A stretch of 34,686 bases of DNA from Myxococcales bacterium (GTDB taxonomy: Bacteria; Myxococcota_A; Polyangia; Fen-1088): the NCBI GenBank assembly GCA_003153015.1, contig PMBS01000071.1:1-34686 (forward strand), given 5' to 3'. Positions 1 to 7,696 of the stretch are shown in pieces. The position numbers and the translations under genes are program-made. Position 1 is the stretch's first letter. Every line of letters begins with the position of its first letter. A model generated the notes under the pieces. That model did not search any database. It worked only from the letters and a program-made list of their open reading frames with translations, and was not told where the DNA came from.

Positions 1-749
1 CGCGAGTAGTGCCAATCCTCGTTGTCCGTGACCGAGTGCACCTCCGGCCACTGCCCGGAAGTGCAGGCCTTGGCGTTGACCACCTGGCACTGCGCGGAGC
101 CCGGCCCGCCGCACTGGGCGCAGCTCTCGGACTTGTTGTCGTTGCTACAGTACTGCGCGCAACACACGCCGTTGGTCATAGCCCAAGCCCCGCACGAATC
201 CCGGCCAGCGTCTGGGCGCGGGGCCTGCGTGCGCACGTCCGCCACCGTTGCCTTGGCGTCGGTTTGGGCATCGCCCCCCACGGCAAGCGGTGCATCGATG
301 TCGGGGCCATCGACCGCCGCGTCGGCCTTGGTCGAGGACGAGCCGCCGGTTTGCGCGCCGCCCGTCGCCTGCAAACCCCCCGACCCCTGCGTACCACCCG
401 TGCCCGGCGCCGTGCTCTGTGCGCCACCCGAGCCTTGCGTGCCTCCGCTCGCCCTCGCGCCGCCCGCCGCCTGCAAACCCCCCAACCCCTGCGTACCACC
501 CGTGCCCGGCGCACCACCCGAGCCTTGCAGGCCTCCGCTCGCCCCCGCGCCACCCGAGCCTTGCAGGCCTCCTGTTGCTTGCGCTCCGCCGGTGCGCTGC
601 ATACCGCCTGTGCCCAGCGTTCCGCCGGTTTCCGAGGAGGTCTCTGGACCTGCGCCACAGCCCGCGGCCATCAGCCCCCCCAAACAGGCCAGCGGTATCA
701 TGCCGGCCCAAGAAACACGCGCACAAAGAGCGGTACTGCTTCGGTCCAT
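1..749 (-). CDS. Gly-repeat lipoprotein with Cys-rich domain, C-terminus cut by window edge
   Basis: This frame is absent from the ORF track because it runs off the window; I read it from the minus strand. It starts at an ATG at 749 and stays open for 249 codons. The N-terminus is a lipoprotein signal (hydrophobic LACLGGLMAAGC, lipid Cys about residue 31). About 100 residues of hexapeptide repeats of the form GGxxxx follow (GGLQGS, GGAPGT, GGTQGS), then an Asp/Ala-rich stretch and a Cys-rich segment (NGVCCAQYC, ESCAQCGGPG). The mature protein is therefore probably displayed on the membrane surface by a flexible linker. The truncated part ends in VTDNEDWHYSR, and the catalytic or binding domain presumably lies beyond the window, so no function is assigned. 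The PP-rich plus-strand ORF at 22-1392 is the reverse-complement shadow of the Gly codons. Confidence 0.8.
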   Translation of the reverse strand, partial: MDRSSTALCARVSWAGMIPLACLGGLMAAGCGAGPETSSETGGTLGTGGMQRTGGAQATGGLQGSGGAGASGGLQGSGGAPGTGGTQGLGGLQAAGGARASGGTQGSGGAQSTAPGTGGTQGSGGLQATGGAQTGGSSSTKADAAVDGPDIDAPLAVGGDAQTDAKATVADVRTQAPRPDAGRDSCGAWAMTNGVCCAQYCSNDNKSESCAQCGGPGSAQCQVVNAKACTSGQWPEVHSVTDNEDWHYS

Positions 750-843
750 ACCGCCAAGTCTACTCCTCTTCCGGTGTCCAAGTCGCCGACCTCGCTGCGC
801 GCACCGAATGTCTGGGCAAGGTCGTCGTTTTCCCCGGAGCCCG

Positions 844-1800
844 CTACTCGGCTGGGAGCGGCAGCAATGGGTCGCCTTCGCCCGGGGCAAGCAAGAAGGA
901 CGCGCGGGCCTGGTGCAGAATTTGCGGCGTCATGCTGGCGGACCAGAACGCCTGCGTGGCGGACAGGGCGTGCGTCCCGAGAACGATCAAGTCCGAGTGC
1001 ATTTCTCGCGCGGTGGCGAGCACGCCCTCGGCGGGATCAGCGCGCATGACCCGGCCCGAGACGGAGACGCCCATTCCCTGCAATTCGCGGACGTGGACGG
1101 TCAGGTGGCGAGCGGCTTCCTGCTCGGCGAGGCGCAGGACTTCTTCCGTGGCTCTTGGCAGCATGGCGGCGGTAGCGGAATCCTCGCCCCTGAGCGCATC
1201 GGCGGGCGGGATCGCGGTGAACAGGAGCATGGGAATCTTGAGCTGCAGGGCCAGTTGCGCCGCGGGTTGCAATCCCTCTTCGTGTTCGTCGGCGCCGTCC
1301 ATCGGCACAAGAATGTGGTGAAACGGGTAGTCCACCTGGCCGCGTTCGTCGGGCTGAACCAGCAGCACGGGCACGCGGGTCTTGCTCGGTGAGCGATTCT
1401 TTAGCGCGTACAGAATCCGCTGGGCCAGGTTGCCGCGCAAGCGCCACTTCAACCATTGGTTGCCATGGGCACACATCACGACCAAGTCGGGCTGGGTTTC
1501 CCGCGCCTGCAGCGCAAGACTCTCGGCCAGGTTGCGTGCGGCCTCGTCGTGGACATGCCAGTCGACCTTGGGCAAGGAGGAGAATTCACGTGCGACCAAG
1601 CCGCGCAGATAGGCTTCGGCGGAATCTTTGCTCTGCAGGTGCGCTTGCCCGTGCTTCTCTTTCGGGGCTGAACGCTCGATTACATGCAGAAGCGTAATGC
1701 GGGCGTCACTGGCTTGAGCCAAGCCGCGCGCCACCGGGATCACCCGTTCGGCCATCGCGGTCCCATCGAGCGGCAAGAGCAGGTGTTTGAACATGGCCAT
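844..1800 (-). CDS. Tandem-domain universal stress protein (UspA family)
   Basis: A 318-residue protein with two UspA domains. The first starts at FKHLLLPLDGTAMAERVIP and has the inner strand DLVVMCAHG. The second starts at FHHILVPMDGADEHEEG and has DLIVLGTHAL. The start at 1800 is chosen because its ATG overlaps the TGA of the upstream transporter gene (TGATG); the track ORF to 2265 is an artefact of reading into that gene. The usual nucleotide-binding signature G-x2-G-x9-G-(S/T) is not visible after either VMCAHG or VLGTHA, so this may belong to the non-ATP-binding class. It is the last gene of the bacterioferritin, metal transporter, Usp operon, which fits a stress role linked to metal handling. 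The family is cytoplasmic and the precise function is unknown. Confidence 0.9.
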   Translation of the reverse strand: MAMFKHLLLPLDGTAMAERVIPVARGLAQASDARITLLHVIERSAPKEKHGQAHLQSKDSAEAYLRGLVAREFSSLPKVDWHVHDEAARNLAESLALQARETQPDLVVMCAHGNQWLKWRLRGNLAQRILYALKNRSPSKTRVPVLLVQPDERGQVDYPFHHILVPMDGADEHEEGLQPAAQLALQLKIPMLLFTAIPPADALRGEDSATAAMLPRATEEVLRLAEQEAARHLTVHVRELQGMGVSVSGRVMRADPAEGVLATAREMHSDLIVLGTHALSATQAFWSASMTPQILHQARASFLLAPGEGDPLLPLPAE

Positions 1801-3113
1801 CAGCTCCCGAACAGGGTTTCCCATAGCAAGTAGCCGTTCAAGGCGAGGATAAGCATGGCGATCCCTGCTGCGACGGCTGTGGTGGCAGGCCGGTTGACCA
1901 GCGAGCCCATCAAGTGCTTGCGGCTGGAGAACACGACCAGGGGCACAATGGCAAAGGGCAGGGCAAAGCTCAGCACGACCTGGCTTGTCACCAGCGTCCA
2001 GGTCGGGTTGACCCCCAGCCAGATGACCAGCAGCGCGGGCGCCATGGTTACCACGCGCCGAATCCAGAGCGGGATGCGGAACTCCAGAAATCCTTGCATG
2101 ATGACCTGGCCGGCCATGGTGCCCACCGCCGAACTCGACAGGCCCGAAGCCAAAAGCGCAATCGCGAACAGCGTGCTCGCGGCCGATCCCAAGAGCGGCT
2201 GGAGCGTCAGGTGCGCCTTCTCGATCGCGTCCACGTTGACCAAACCACGCGCGTGGAACGTGCACGCGGCCATGATCAGCATCGCACCGTTGATCGCGCC
2301 GGCCAGCCCCAAGGCCAGGATGACATCGACCGTCTGGTAGCGCAGCAGGCGCTTCTTCTCCTCGAGTCCGGACACGACGATGCGGCCCTGGGTGAGCGCG
2401 GAGTGCAGGAAGATCACATGCGGCATGACCGTGGCGCCCAGGATGCCGGAAGCGAGCAGGAGCCCGGACTTGCCGCCGAAGGCGGGGACTACGGAATGAA
2501 ACGCCGCTTGCCTCCAGTTGGGCTGGGCGAGGAAGAGTTCCGCCAGATAGGAGCCTGCGATGGCCGCCACCAGCAATGCGATGACCAGTTCCAAGCGGCG
2601 GAATCCATAGCGTTCCAGGCTCAAGAGCAGGAAGGTGACCACCGCGGTGAGCAGGCCGGCAATCCCCAGTGGCAAACCCAAGAGGAGATGAAACCCCAGG
2701 GCCGCGCCGAGAAACTCCGCCAGATCAGTGGCCATGGCCACGATCTCCATCACCCCCCAGAGCAGGAAACACAGTCCCCGCGGCAGACTCAACCGGCACT
2801 GTTCCGCGAGGTTGTGCCCGGTGGCGATGCCCAGCTTGGCCGACAAGGTCTGGATCAGCATCGCCATCAGGTTGCTGGCCAGGACGACCCAGAGCAGGGT
2901 GTAGCCGAGTTGCGAGCCGCTTTGCAGATTGGTAGCGAAGTTGCCCGGATCAACGTATGCCACCGACGCGATGATGGCCGGGCCCAGAAACGGCAGCAGG
3001 CGCGCCAGTCCGCGCCGCTTCCCGCTGCCCGACAGCACCTCGATGGCCGCGGCCACCGTAGCGCGATCACCCGGCGGCCCGGTCGCAAGGGGTGCTTCCG
3101 ATGGAATCAACAT
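1800..3113 (-). CDS. mntH: Nramp-family divalent metal (Mn2+/Fe2+) transporter, MntH-like
   Basis: A 437-residue polytopic inner-membrane protein of normal Nramp length. The two metal-site signatures are present: DPGNFATN in the first membrane helix (about residues 56-63) and ATVMPHVIFLHS in the sixth. About eleven hydrophobic segments are visible. Members of the family use the proton gradient to import Mn2+ or Fe2+. The gene begins 30 bp after the bacterioferritin stop and its TGA overlaps the usp start, so the three genes are almost certainly cotranscribed. The start ATG at 3113 precedes a cytoplasmic tail of about 40 residues, which is reasonable, although the ribosome binding site is weak. 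Pairing metal import with an iron-storage protein suggests control of the Fe/Mn balance. The symbol reflects family resemblance; substrate preference was not determined. Confidence 0.93.
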   Translation of the reverse strand: MLIPSEAPLATGPPGDRATVAAAIEVLSGSGKRRGLARLLPFLGPAIIASVAYVDPGNFATNLQSGSQLGYTLLWVVLASNLMAMLIQTLSAKLGIATGHNLAEQCRLSLPRGLCFLLWGVMEIVAMATDLAEFLGAALGFHLLLGLPLGIAGLLTAVVTFLLLSLERYGFRRLELVIALLVAAIAGSYLAELFLAQPNWRQAAFHSVVPAFGGKSGLLLASGILGATVMPHVIFLHSALTQGRIVVSGLEEKKRLLRYQTVDVILALGLAGAINGAMLIMAACTFHARGLVNVDAIEKAHLTLQPLLGSAASTLFAIALLASGLSSSAVGTMAGQVIMQGFLEFRIPLWIRRVVTMAPALLVIWLGVNPTWTLVTSQVVLSFALPFAIVPLVVFSSRKHLMGSLVNRPATTAVAAGIAMLILALNGYLLWETLFGS

Positions 3114-3143
3114 GCCCCGCGAAACCGCGCGGCGAGCGGACCG

Positions 3144-3617
3144 TTAGTCCTCTTCGATCTGCTGGCCGAGGAAGGTGCCCACGCCCATCTGCGCAATTTG
3201 GTCATGCTGGGACTCCAGCATGTCGAGGTGGCCGTCCTCGTCCTTGATGATCGACTCCAGCAACTCGCGCGTGGGCGCGTCCTGCACCTCCATGGCCAGC
3301 GGGATGGCCGCGTTGTAGCCACGGATGGCGAGGATCTCCGCCGCGATGTCGTTCTCGATGATCGTCGGCACGTCGGTCCCGATGTGCAGGGGGTTCAGCT
3401 TGCTCACCACGGGCAACCCTTCCAGGAACACGATGCGGGCGATGAGTTTTTCGGCGTGCTTCATCTCGCCCAGGGCGCGCTTCTCGATCACCTTGTGCAG
3501 ACGTTGGTAGCCCCAGTTGGCGCAAAGCTCGGAATGGACCATGTACTGGTTGATGGCGGTCAGCTCGTCAGCGAGTAAGTGGTTGAGAACGTCGATCAGT
3601 TTCTGGTTGCCCTTCAT
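3144..3617 (-). CDS. bfr: Bacterioferritin
   Basis: A 157-residue four-helix ferritin-like protein that stores iron as a mineral core in a 24-subunit cage in the cytoplasm. All dinuclear ferroxidase ligands are at the classic positions: Glu18, Glu51, His54, Glu94, Glu127 and His130 (motifs DELTAINQY, GEMKHAEK, IAAEIL, KDEDGH). The haem ligand Met52 is also present, so this is a haem-type Bfr rather than a Dps or plain ferritin. The ATG is preceded by AGGGAG at good spacing, which supports the start. It is the first gene of the minus-strand operon with mntH and the Usp gene, and lies downstream of an AT-rich segment that probably holds the promoter. No bacterioferritin-associated ferredoxin gene is seen nearby. 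Confidence 0.97.
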   Translation of the reverse strand: MKGNQKLIDVLNHLLADELTAINQYMVHSELCANWGYQRLHKVIEKRALGEMKHAEKLIARIVFLEGLPVVSKLNPLHIGTDVPTIIENDIAAEILAIRGYNAAIPLAMEVQDAPTRELLESIIKDEDGHLDMLESQHDQIAQMGVGTFLGQQIEED

Positions 3618-3690
3618 GTTGGTCTCCCTGGTATTGGATGCGCGTTCGTGAGGGATTCTAACAGACTTTCTAGCATATCATATGTGCGGC
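3618..3690 (-). promoter_or_regulatory. Probable promoter region of the bfr-mntH-usp operon
   Basis: The stretch just upstream of bfr is clearly AT-richer than the GC-rich surroundings. It contains the near-palindromic CATATGATATG followed on the minus strand by TATGCTAG, a plausible -10. No convincing -35 or textbook Fur box was found, so the regulator is unknown. The assignment rests on position and composition. Confidence 0.35.
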
Positions 3691-4348
3691 GGATGCCGAT
3701 CGGGCAAAAAGCCGCGCATCGCCGGGACCCGGGCTGCCCCGCGAGGGCACCGGCTACTGTCTCGAAAAGGCAAGAAACTACCCCAATTCCAACAAATGGG
3801 AGGACAGGGCCGTAGCAACCTTGACCTGGGGACTGGGCACGGCAGACGCGCTCACCGGCAGCATCGTAGGAACGCTCCGCGGAACCACCCCCGGGCGAGC
3901 CGCGTTCATGGGATCCGCCGCATTGTGAAGCGGCGCCGTGATCGGCACTCTGGCGGGCGCCATCGACAAGAAGATCGACACCGGTATGCTGGTGGCCGGT
4001 ATCGCGCTGAACCTGGGAGCGATTGGCGGGGCTCTGCTCGGGGCTCAGGTTTCGCCGTCCATCGCCCGTGTCCGATTCATCGATCTTGGCGGACTATGCG
4101 GGGGCCTGCTGGTCGGAGGGCTGTACTGGGCCTTGGAAAACAGAAACGCAAGGCCACAGGGGGTGACCGCCTCGTTGGCGATCGGCATGGCCGCAAGAAT
4201 CGCCACCGCCTGGATCTTCACGCGCAATATGGAGGAGGATCTTCCTCGCACCGGACCGGTCCAGAACGCGATGGCCCGAATGCTTCCCACCATCGCCCCG
4301 GCCACCTCCGGCGCGGGCCTCGTCGTGGGCGTTGCGGGAGCGCTGTGA
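3674..4348 (+). pseudogene. Decayed glycine-rich membrane-type protein gene with an in-frame TGA and no start codon
   Basis: The track shows only the 3' part (136 aa from a GTG at 3938). In the same frame, however, the coding pattern continues upstream through a TGA at 3926-3928: WGLGTADALTGSIVGTL lies before the stop and SGAVIGTLAGAIDKK follows it. Both halves have the same glycine-zipper hydrophobic character. The frame is open back to a TAG at 3671, but no ATG or GTG occurs in its first 75 or so codons, so the 5' end is also missing. I infer a pseudogene with at least two lesions. The family is not recognised; the repeated hydrophobic glycine segments suggest a membrane or outer-membrane protein. 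A sequencing error at the TGA cannot be excluded but would not restore a start. Confidence 0.6.
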
Positions 4349-4585
4349 GCATCACTAGCGCTGCTTGCCAGTCGACATCTCCAAGGGTGAACAGTTCTAG
4401 GTCGACCCTCTTCCGAAAAATGCGCGTGCCGAACACGCCATGCTCGATAGCGGGCGCGGCTACCCCGGGCCCGTGCCTCTATCGCCTGCGCCCTTGACAT
4501 CACCCCCAAGAACTGACAGTTTGCGAGCAAGATGTTCAATTAGAACCCCTGTGTTCTAGCTGACTGGGCAAATGGGAGCTCCATC
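4349..4585. other. Intergenic region upstream of the FkbM gene with a short inverted repeat
   Basis: No gene is seen in these 237 bp. A TTGACA hexamer lies at 4494-4499, but its -10 at normal spacing is poor. A perfect inverted repeat TAGAAC-N6-GTTCTA lies at 4541-4558, just before the methyltransferase start. It could be an operator or a small transcript hairpin. Confidence 0.35.
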
Positions 4586-5350
4586 ATGGCACTAAGGCAG
4601 TTGAGTTGCACCCTAGCTATTTCAATGATCGGGATAATCGCCTCAGAAGGGCAAGGCAATTCACAAGAAACTCTGGATAGCCTGAAGACATGCAAGATTT
4701 GCAATGAGAAGGTTCTATATTCGCAAGTAAAGGAAGAGGTGTTGATACGTCACTTCTTCAATGATGCCAAAGATAAGTTCTTCCTGGACGTCGGCTGCTC
4801 CCACTACAAGAACATCAGCACAACCTACTATCTGGAAGAGCATTTGCACTGGAAAGGGATAGGGGTTGACGCCCTCAAGCAATATGCCGAGGACTATTTG
4901 AAGTACCGTCCGAGGACAAGATTCCGGAACTACGCCGTATCGAACCACTCGGGAGGAACGATTGACATTTACACAAAACCGGGGTTCGAGGTGTACTCGA
5001 GCACAATCAAAGAAGCAGTTGACAGGATTCCCGAGCCTGTGGTCATCAAGGTTCCCGTGATCACGCTCAATGATTTGCTAAAGAAGGAGAGAGTTAATCA
5101 CATAGACTTTCTCTCGATGGATATCGAAGCGGGGGAACTCAAGGCACTTGAGGGATTTGACATCAAGAAATATCGGCCATTCCTAGTTTGCATCGAAGTG
5201 CAGGCCGAGATGGGGATTTATTTTGCAAACGAAATCCTGAACTACTTCCAAAGGAACGGCTACGAGAAGATGGAGGCGTATACGAAATTCGAGGGTGGCG
5301 GCAACTGGTATTTCAAGCCGAAGGGGTACAGTCCGAAGGTTAGCGACTGA
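4586..5350 (+). CDS. FkbM-family SAM-dependent methyltransferase, possibly exported
   Basis: A 254-residue protein with the FkbM (Methyltransf_21) pattern: SAM-binding motif FFLDVGCSHYKN (about residues 65-76), the acidic turn WKGIGVDA after the second strand, and the signature DFLSMDIEAGELKALEGF (about residues 174-191). The family O-methylates sugars and other small substrates. An N-terminal hydrophobic segment (LSCTLAISMIGIIAS) resembles a signal peptide or membrane anchor, which is unusual for a SAM-dependent enzyme; a later start is possible but no better site is seen. GGGAG lies 7 nt before the ATG. The gene is visibly AT-richer than its neighbours and uses many AAG, AAT and ATA codons. 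It stands alone between a pseudogene and a convergent operon, which fits horizontal acquisition. Confidence 0.85.
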   Translation: MALRQLSCTLAISMIGIIASEGQGNSQETLDSLKTCKICNEKVLYSQVKEEVLIRHFFNDAKDKFFLDVGCSHYKNISTTYYLEEHLHWKGIGVDALKQYAEDYLKYRPRTRFRNYAVSNHSGGTIDIYTKPGFEVYSSTIKEAVDRIPEPVVIKVPVITLNDLLKKERVNHIDFLSMDIEAGELKALEGFDIKKYRPFLVCIEVQAEMGIYFANEILNYFQRNGYEKMEAYTKFEGGGNWYFKPKGYSPKVSD

Positions 5351-5407
5351 ACGGCGTTGCAGGCTCCGTCCTGACTTCAATAGGGTTGTTCGGGTTGGGT
5401 TTCTGAA

Positions 5408-6400
5408 CTACTTGTCCAAGACGGAAAGGCCCCGGCCCAGCTCATCCACGAGCGCCTGGCGCGCGGCACAGGGCTGGTCCACAGCTCCCCAGAGCCAGCG
5501 CCCCTTCCATTGCAGCACCACTTCGCCGTTGAGCGGGTCTTTCACTGTCGCGGTTCCCTGGAGGCCGGCCGAATCGGCGCCAGCGTCCGATGCCTTTCCC
5601 ACGGCGCGATAGCGCTTCACCATAGCGCGAATCTCTGCACTATCCTTGCCTTCGACGACAAACAGGCGAAAACTCGCCCCGCCTACTTCGTAGGGCACCG
5701 CGACCGCGTCGTGAAGGAATGGGTGACCAAGAAAGTCGCGTGCGGTGAGCTTCTCGGCGCGGACACGCTTGCCTCGATCGGGGAAACACTTGAGCACCGC
5801 GGGGGCCTCGCGCGTGCCGGGCAGGCCGGCGGCCACTTTGTCTGCGAACCAGCGAAGCATGGACGGCCCCTTGCCACCCGATTGGACCAACTTCACGTAG
5901 TAGGAGCCGACGACGAACTCGAGGTAGTCCTGCCCGGCGTATCCCTCGATGCCGATGGGCAGGGGCGTGGTGCCGGCCGGGCGCTCTTGGGTATAGATCC
6001 CGAAGGCCCGAATGGCGTCCTTGTGGTGGTATAGGTCCACCGTGATTTCCGCGGCAGCAGCCGCCGCCGCCAATCTCGTGGCGCTGTCGCGTGGAGCGCG
6101 CGACGGTCTTCGACTCTTGTCGTTCCCAGCACCAACCTTCGCATAGGTCGCCGACGTGAGATCTTGGAGGTCAAATTGCAGGAACGACTCAGCGCCGCCG
6201 TCGATGTACTCGAAGAGTGTCGCGGGCGTGTACGTGGTGGGGCCGTCGGAGATCTTCCAGCCTTCGAGCTTGGGAAAGGGTGAGGACGCATCAGGAAGAC
6301 CGGCGGGCTTGGACTCGGCCCCAGGTTTGCTTGATGCTGTGGCAGAAAGTGCGACGACCGCTAGCAGCCCGCCCTGCACCGCCAGAAGACCCCTGCTCAT
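5408..6400 (-). CDS. DUF6599-family exported protein
   Basis: A 330-residue protein beginning at MSRGLLAVQGGLLAVV, a Sec-type signal peptide ending near SATASSK. The ATG at 6400 overlaps the upstream TGA (ATGA), which decides the start against the longer track ORF. The body matches the DUF6599 pattern: GWKISDGPTTYTPATLFEYIDGGAESFL, then EITVDLYHHKDAIRAFGIY, and a C-terminal region with VVEGKDSAEIRAMVKRY. The family has no established biochemical role; the conserved pattern describes a periplasmic globular protein. It is translationally coupled to the aldo-keto reductase gene, so the two products probably act together in the envelope. A run of eight Ala codons interrupts the conserved region (residues about 108-115). 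Confidence 0.82.
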   Translation of the reverse strand: MSRGLLAVQGGLLAVVALSATASSKPGAESKPAGLPDASSPFPKLEGWKISDGPTTYTPATLFEYIDGGAESFLQFDLQDLTSATYAKVGAGNDKSRRPSRAPRDSATRLAAAAAAAEITVDLYHHKDAIRAFGIYTQERPAGTTPLPIGIEGYAGQDYLEFVVGSYYVKLVQSGGKGPSMLRWFADKVAAGLPGTREAPAVLKCFPDRGKRVRAEKLTARDFLGHPFLHDAVAVPYEVGGASFRLFVVEGKDSAEIRAMVKRYRAVGKASDAGADSAGLQGTATVKDPLNGEVVLQWKGRWLWGAVDQPCAARQALVDELGRGLSVLDK

Positions 6401-7668
6401 ACCAGGAATTCCCGCGGCACCTCGCGTAGCCGCACAATGTCGCGCACGCGCTGGCGAACGTCGAATCCCTTCGCGCAACGGACTGGGCACTCGTCACAGT
6501 CGTCGCAGGGAGACTCCGGCAGGCCGAGTTCGAGCAGAAGTGCCTGTGCGGCCTCGCGGTTGCGGTACGCGTGGGCGTACATGAAGGAACGCATGAGGTC
6601 GGGTATGGGCAGTTTCTCCAGGCAAGGATCGAGACACTGGTCGCAGCCCTGGCAGAAGAAACCGACGACCTTGGGCGCTTCCAGGCTCCGCTTGTCATCG
6701 TCGGTGAGGGTGGGATCGCGCAAGACCTCCAGGTCGGTCTGCAATTGATCCAATGTGGTGAAGCCCGGAATTGCCGTGTGCACGTTCGGATCGCGCAGCG
6801 CCCATTTCAGCGCTGCCTTCATGTTGATGGGGGACTCCTTCTCCTTGTCCCAGTAGACCCCCGCTTGCGTCTTCATGGCGATGATGCCTAGGCCAGCCTG
6901 CGCCGCTTCCGCGATGGCTTTCTGCACCTCCGGGTGGTGGTCCTGCCGGAAGTTGTACGAGGTGAGCACGACGTCGTAGAGCTTGGCCTCCACCGCCGCG
7001 CGGATCACCTCGGGCTCATTCTTGTGGGTGGAGAGGCCGAGAAAACGAGCCTTGCCGTCGCGCTTGGCCTTCTCCAATGCCCGAAGGACCGGCGGGTAGA
7101 GCACGCTCTCGCGCGCCGATTGGTTGTGCAGGTGAAGGATGTCCACGTGATCGAGCCCCAGTCGCTTGAGGCTGATGTCGAGCTTCTCGCCGATCTCCTC
7201 GCCGCGGGTCTGCTTGGAAAAAAGCCCGGTCTTGCGATCCAGGGTGCTGAGGTGGACCTTGGTGGCGAGCACGAAGGAGTCGCGCTTGCGGTCCTTGAGG
7301 ACCGTGCCGAGCATTTCCTCGTTTCGCCCGTCCTGGTAGCCATGCGCGGTGTCGAGCAAGAAGATGCCACCATCCAGCGCCGCGCGAACCAGGTTGGGGT
7401 TGTCGGCGTTCATGACGCCCATGCTGACAATGGGCACTTCGATCCCGGTTCGGCCGAGCGTGCGGCGCGGCGGCCCGACGGTCTTTGCAACCGGTGCCGG
7501 CTCGGCTGCTGGCACTGGTTTGGGCGGCGGCGCCGCCCCGGCCGGCGGCATCTTCGTTTCCGGACTCGACGCCATCGTCGCGCACCCAGCGGACAGCGCG
7601 CCGGCAGCAAGGCTGCCCGCGCCGAGTTTCAGGAAATCCCTTCGTTCCAGATTCTTCGTCTTGCTCAT
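6397..7668 (-). CDS. Tat/lipoprotein-type aldo-keto reductase with C-terminal Fe-S-like Cys clusters
   Basis: A 423-residue protein. The start at 7668 gives a twin-arginine signal (ERRDFLKLGAGSLAAGALSAGC) with a lipobox Cys at residue 29, so the enzyme is probably exported folded and lipid-anchored. A Pro/Ala-rich linker follows, then a TIM-barrel aldo-keto reductase domain. The catalytic tetrad is visible: Asp and Tyr in LLDTAHGY, Lys in LATKVHL, His in ILHLHNQ. The C-terminal extension has CQGCDQCLDPC and CDDCDECPVRCAKG, consistent with ferredoxin-like iron-sulphur binding, as in the aldo-keto reductases fused to such domains. Export through Tat fits a cofactor-loaded enzyme. It is the middle gene of an operon with the SGNH esterase upstream (28 bp gap) and DUF6599 downstream (ATGA overlap). 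The substrate is unknown. Confidence 0.9.
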   Translation of the reverse strand: MSKTKNLERRDFLKLGAGSLAAGALSAGCATMASSPETKMPPAGAAPPPKPVPAAEPAPVAKTVGPPRRTLGRTGIEVPIVSMGVMNADNPNLVRAALDGGIFLLDTAHGYQDGRNEEMLGTVLKDRKRDSFVLATKVHLSTLDRKTGLFSKQTRGEEIGEKLDISLKRLGLDHVDILHLHNQSARESVLYPPVLRALEKAKRDGKARFLGLSTHKNEPEVIRAAVEAKLYDVVLTSYNFRQDHHPEVQKAIAEAAQAGLGIIAMKTQAGVYWDKEKESPINMKAALKWALRDPNVHTAIPGFTTLDQLQTDLEVLRDPTLTDDDKRSLEAPKVVGFFCQGCDQCLDPCLEKLPIPDLMRSFMYAHAYRNREAAQALLLELGLPESPCDDCDECPVRCAKGFDVRQRVRDIVRLREVPREFLV

Positions 7669-7696
7669 GACACCCAGGCGCGAATTATACACGCCC

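Noticed and set aside
22-1392. Plus-strand 456-aa Pro-rich ORF
   Set aside because: Reverse complement of GGxxxx codons of the minus-strand lipoprotein, then antisense to the Usp gene; no recognisable motif and no plausible signal.
844-2265. 473-aa version of the Usp ORF
   Set aside because: Its N-terminal 155 residues are an out-of-frame read of mntH; the ATG at 1800 overlapping the mntH stop is the natural start.
1914-3578. Plus-strand 554-aa ORF opposite mntH and bfr
   Set aside because: Antisense to two clearly recognised genes; composition is typical of a GC-rich shadow frame.
3926-3928. In-frame TGA considered as a selenocysteine codon
   Set aside because: No SECIS-like hairpin directly downstream and no start codon for the upstream part; decay explains it better.
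3682-4497. 271-aa Arg-rich plus-strand ORF
   Set aside because: Basic low-complexity shadow of the better frame that forms the pseudogene at 3674-4348.
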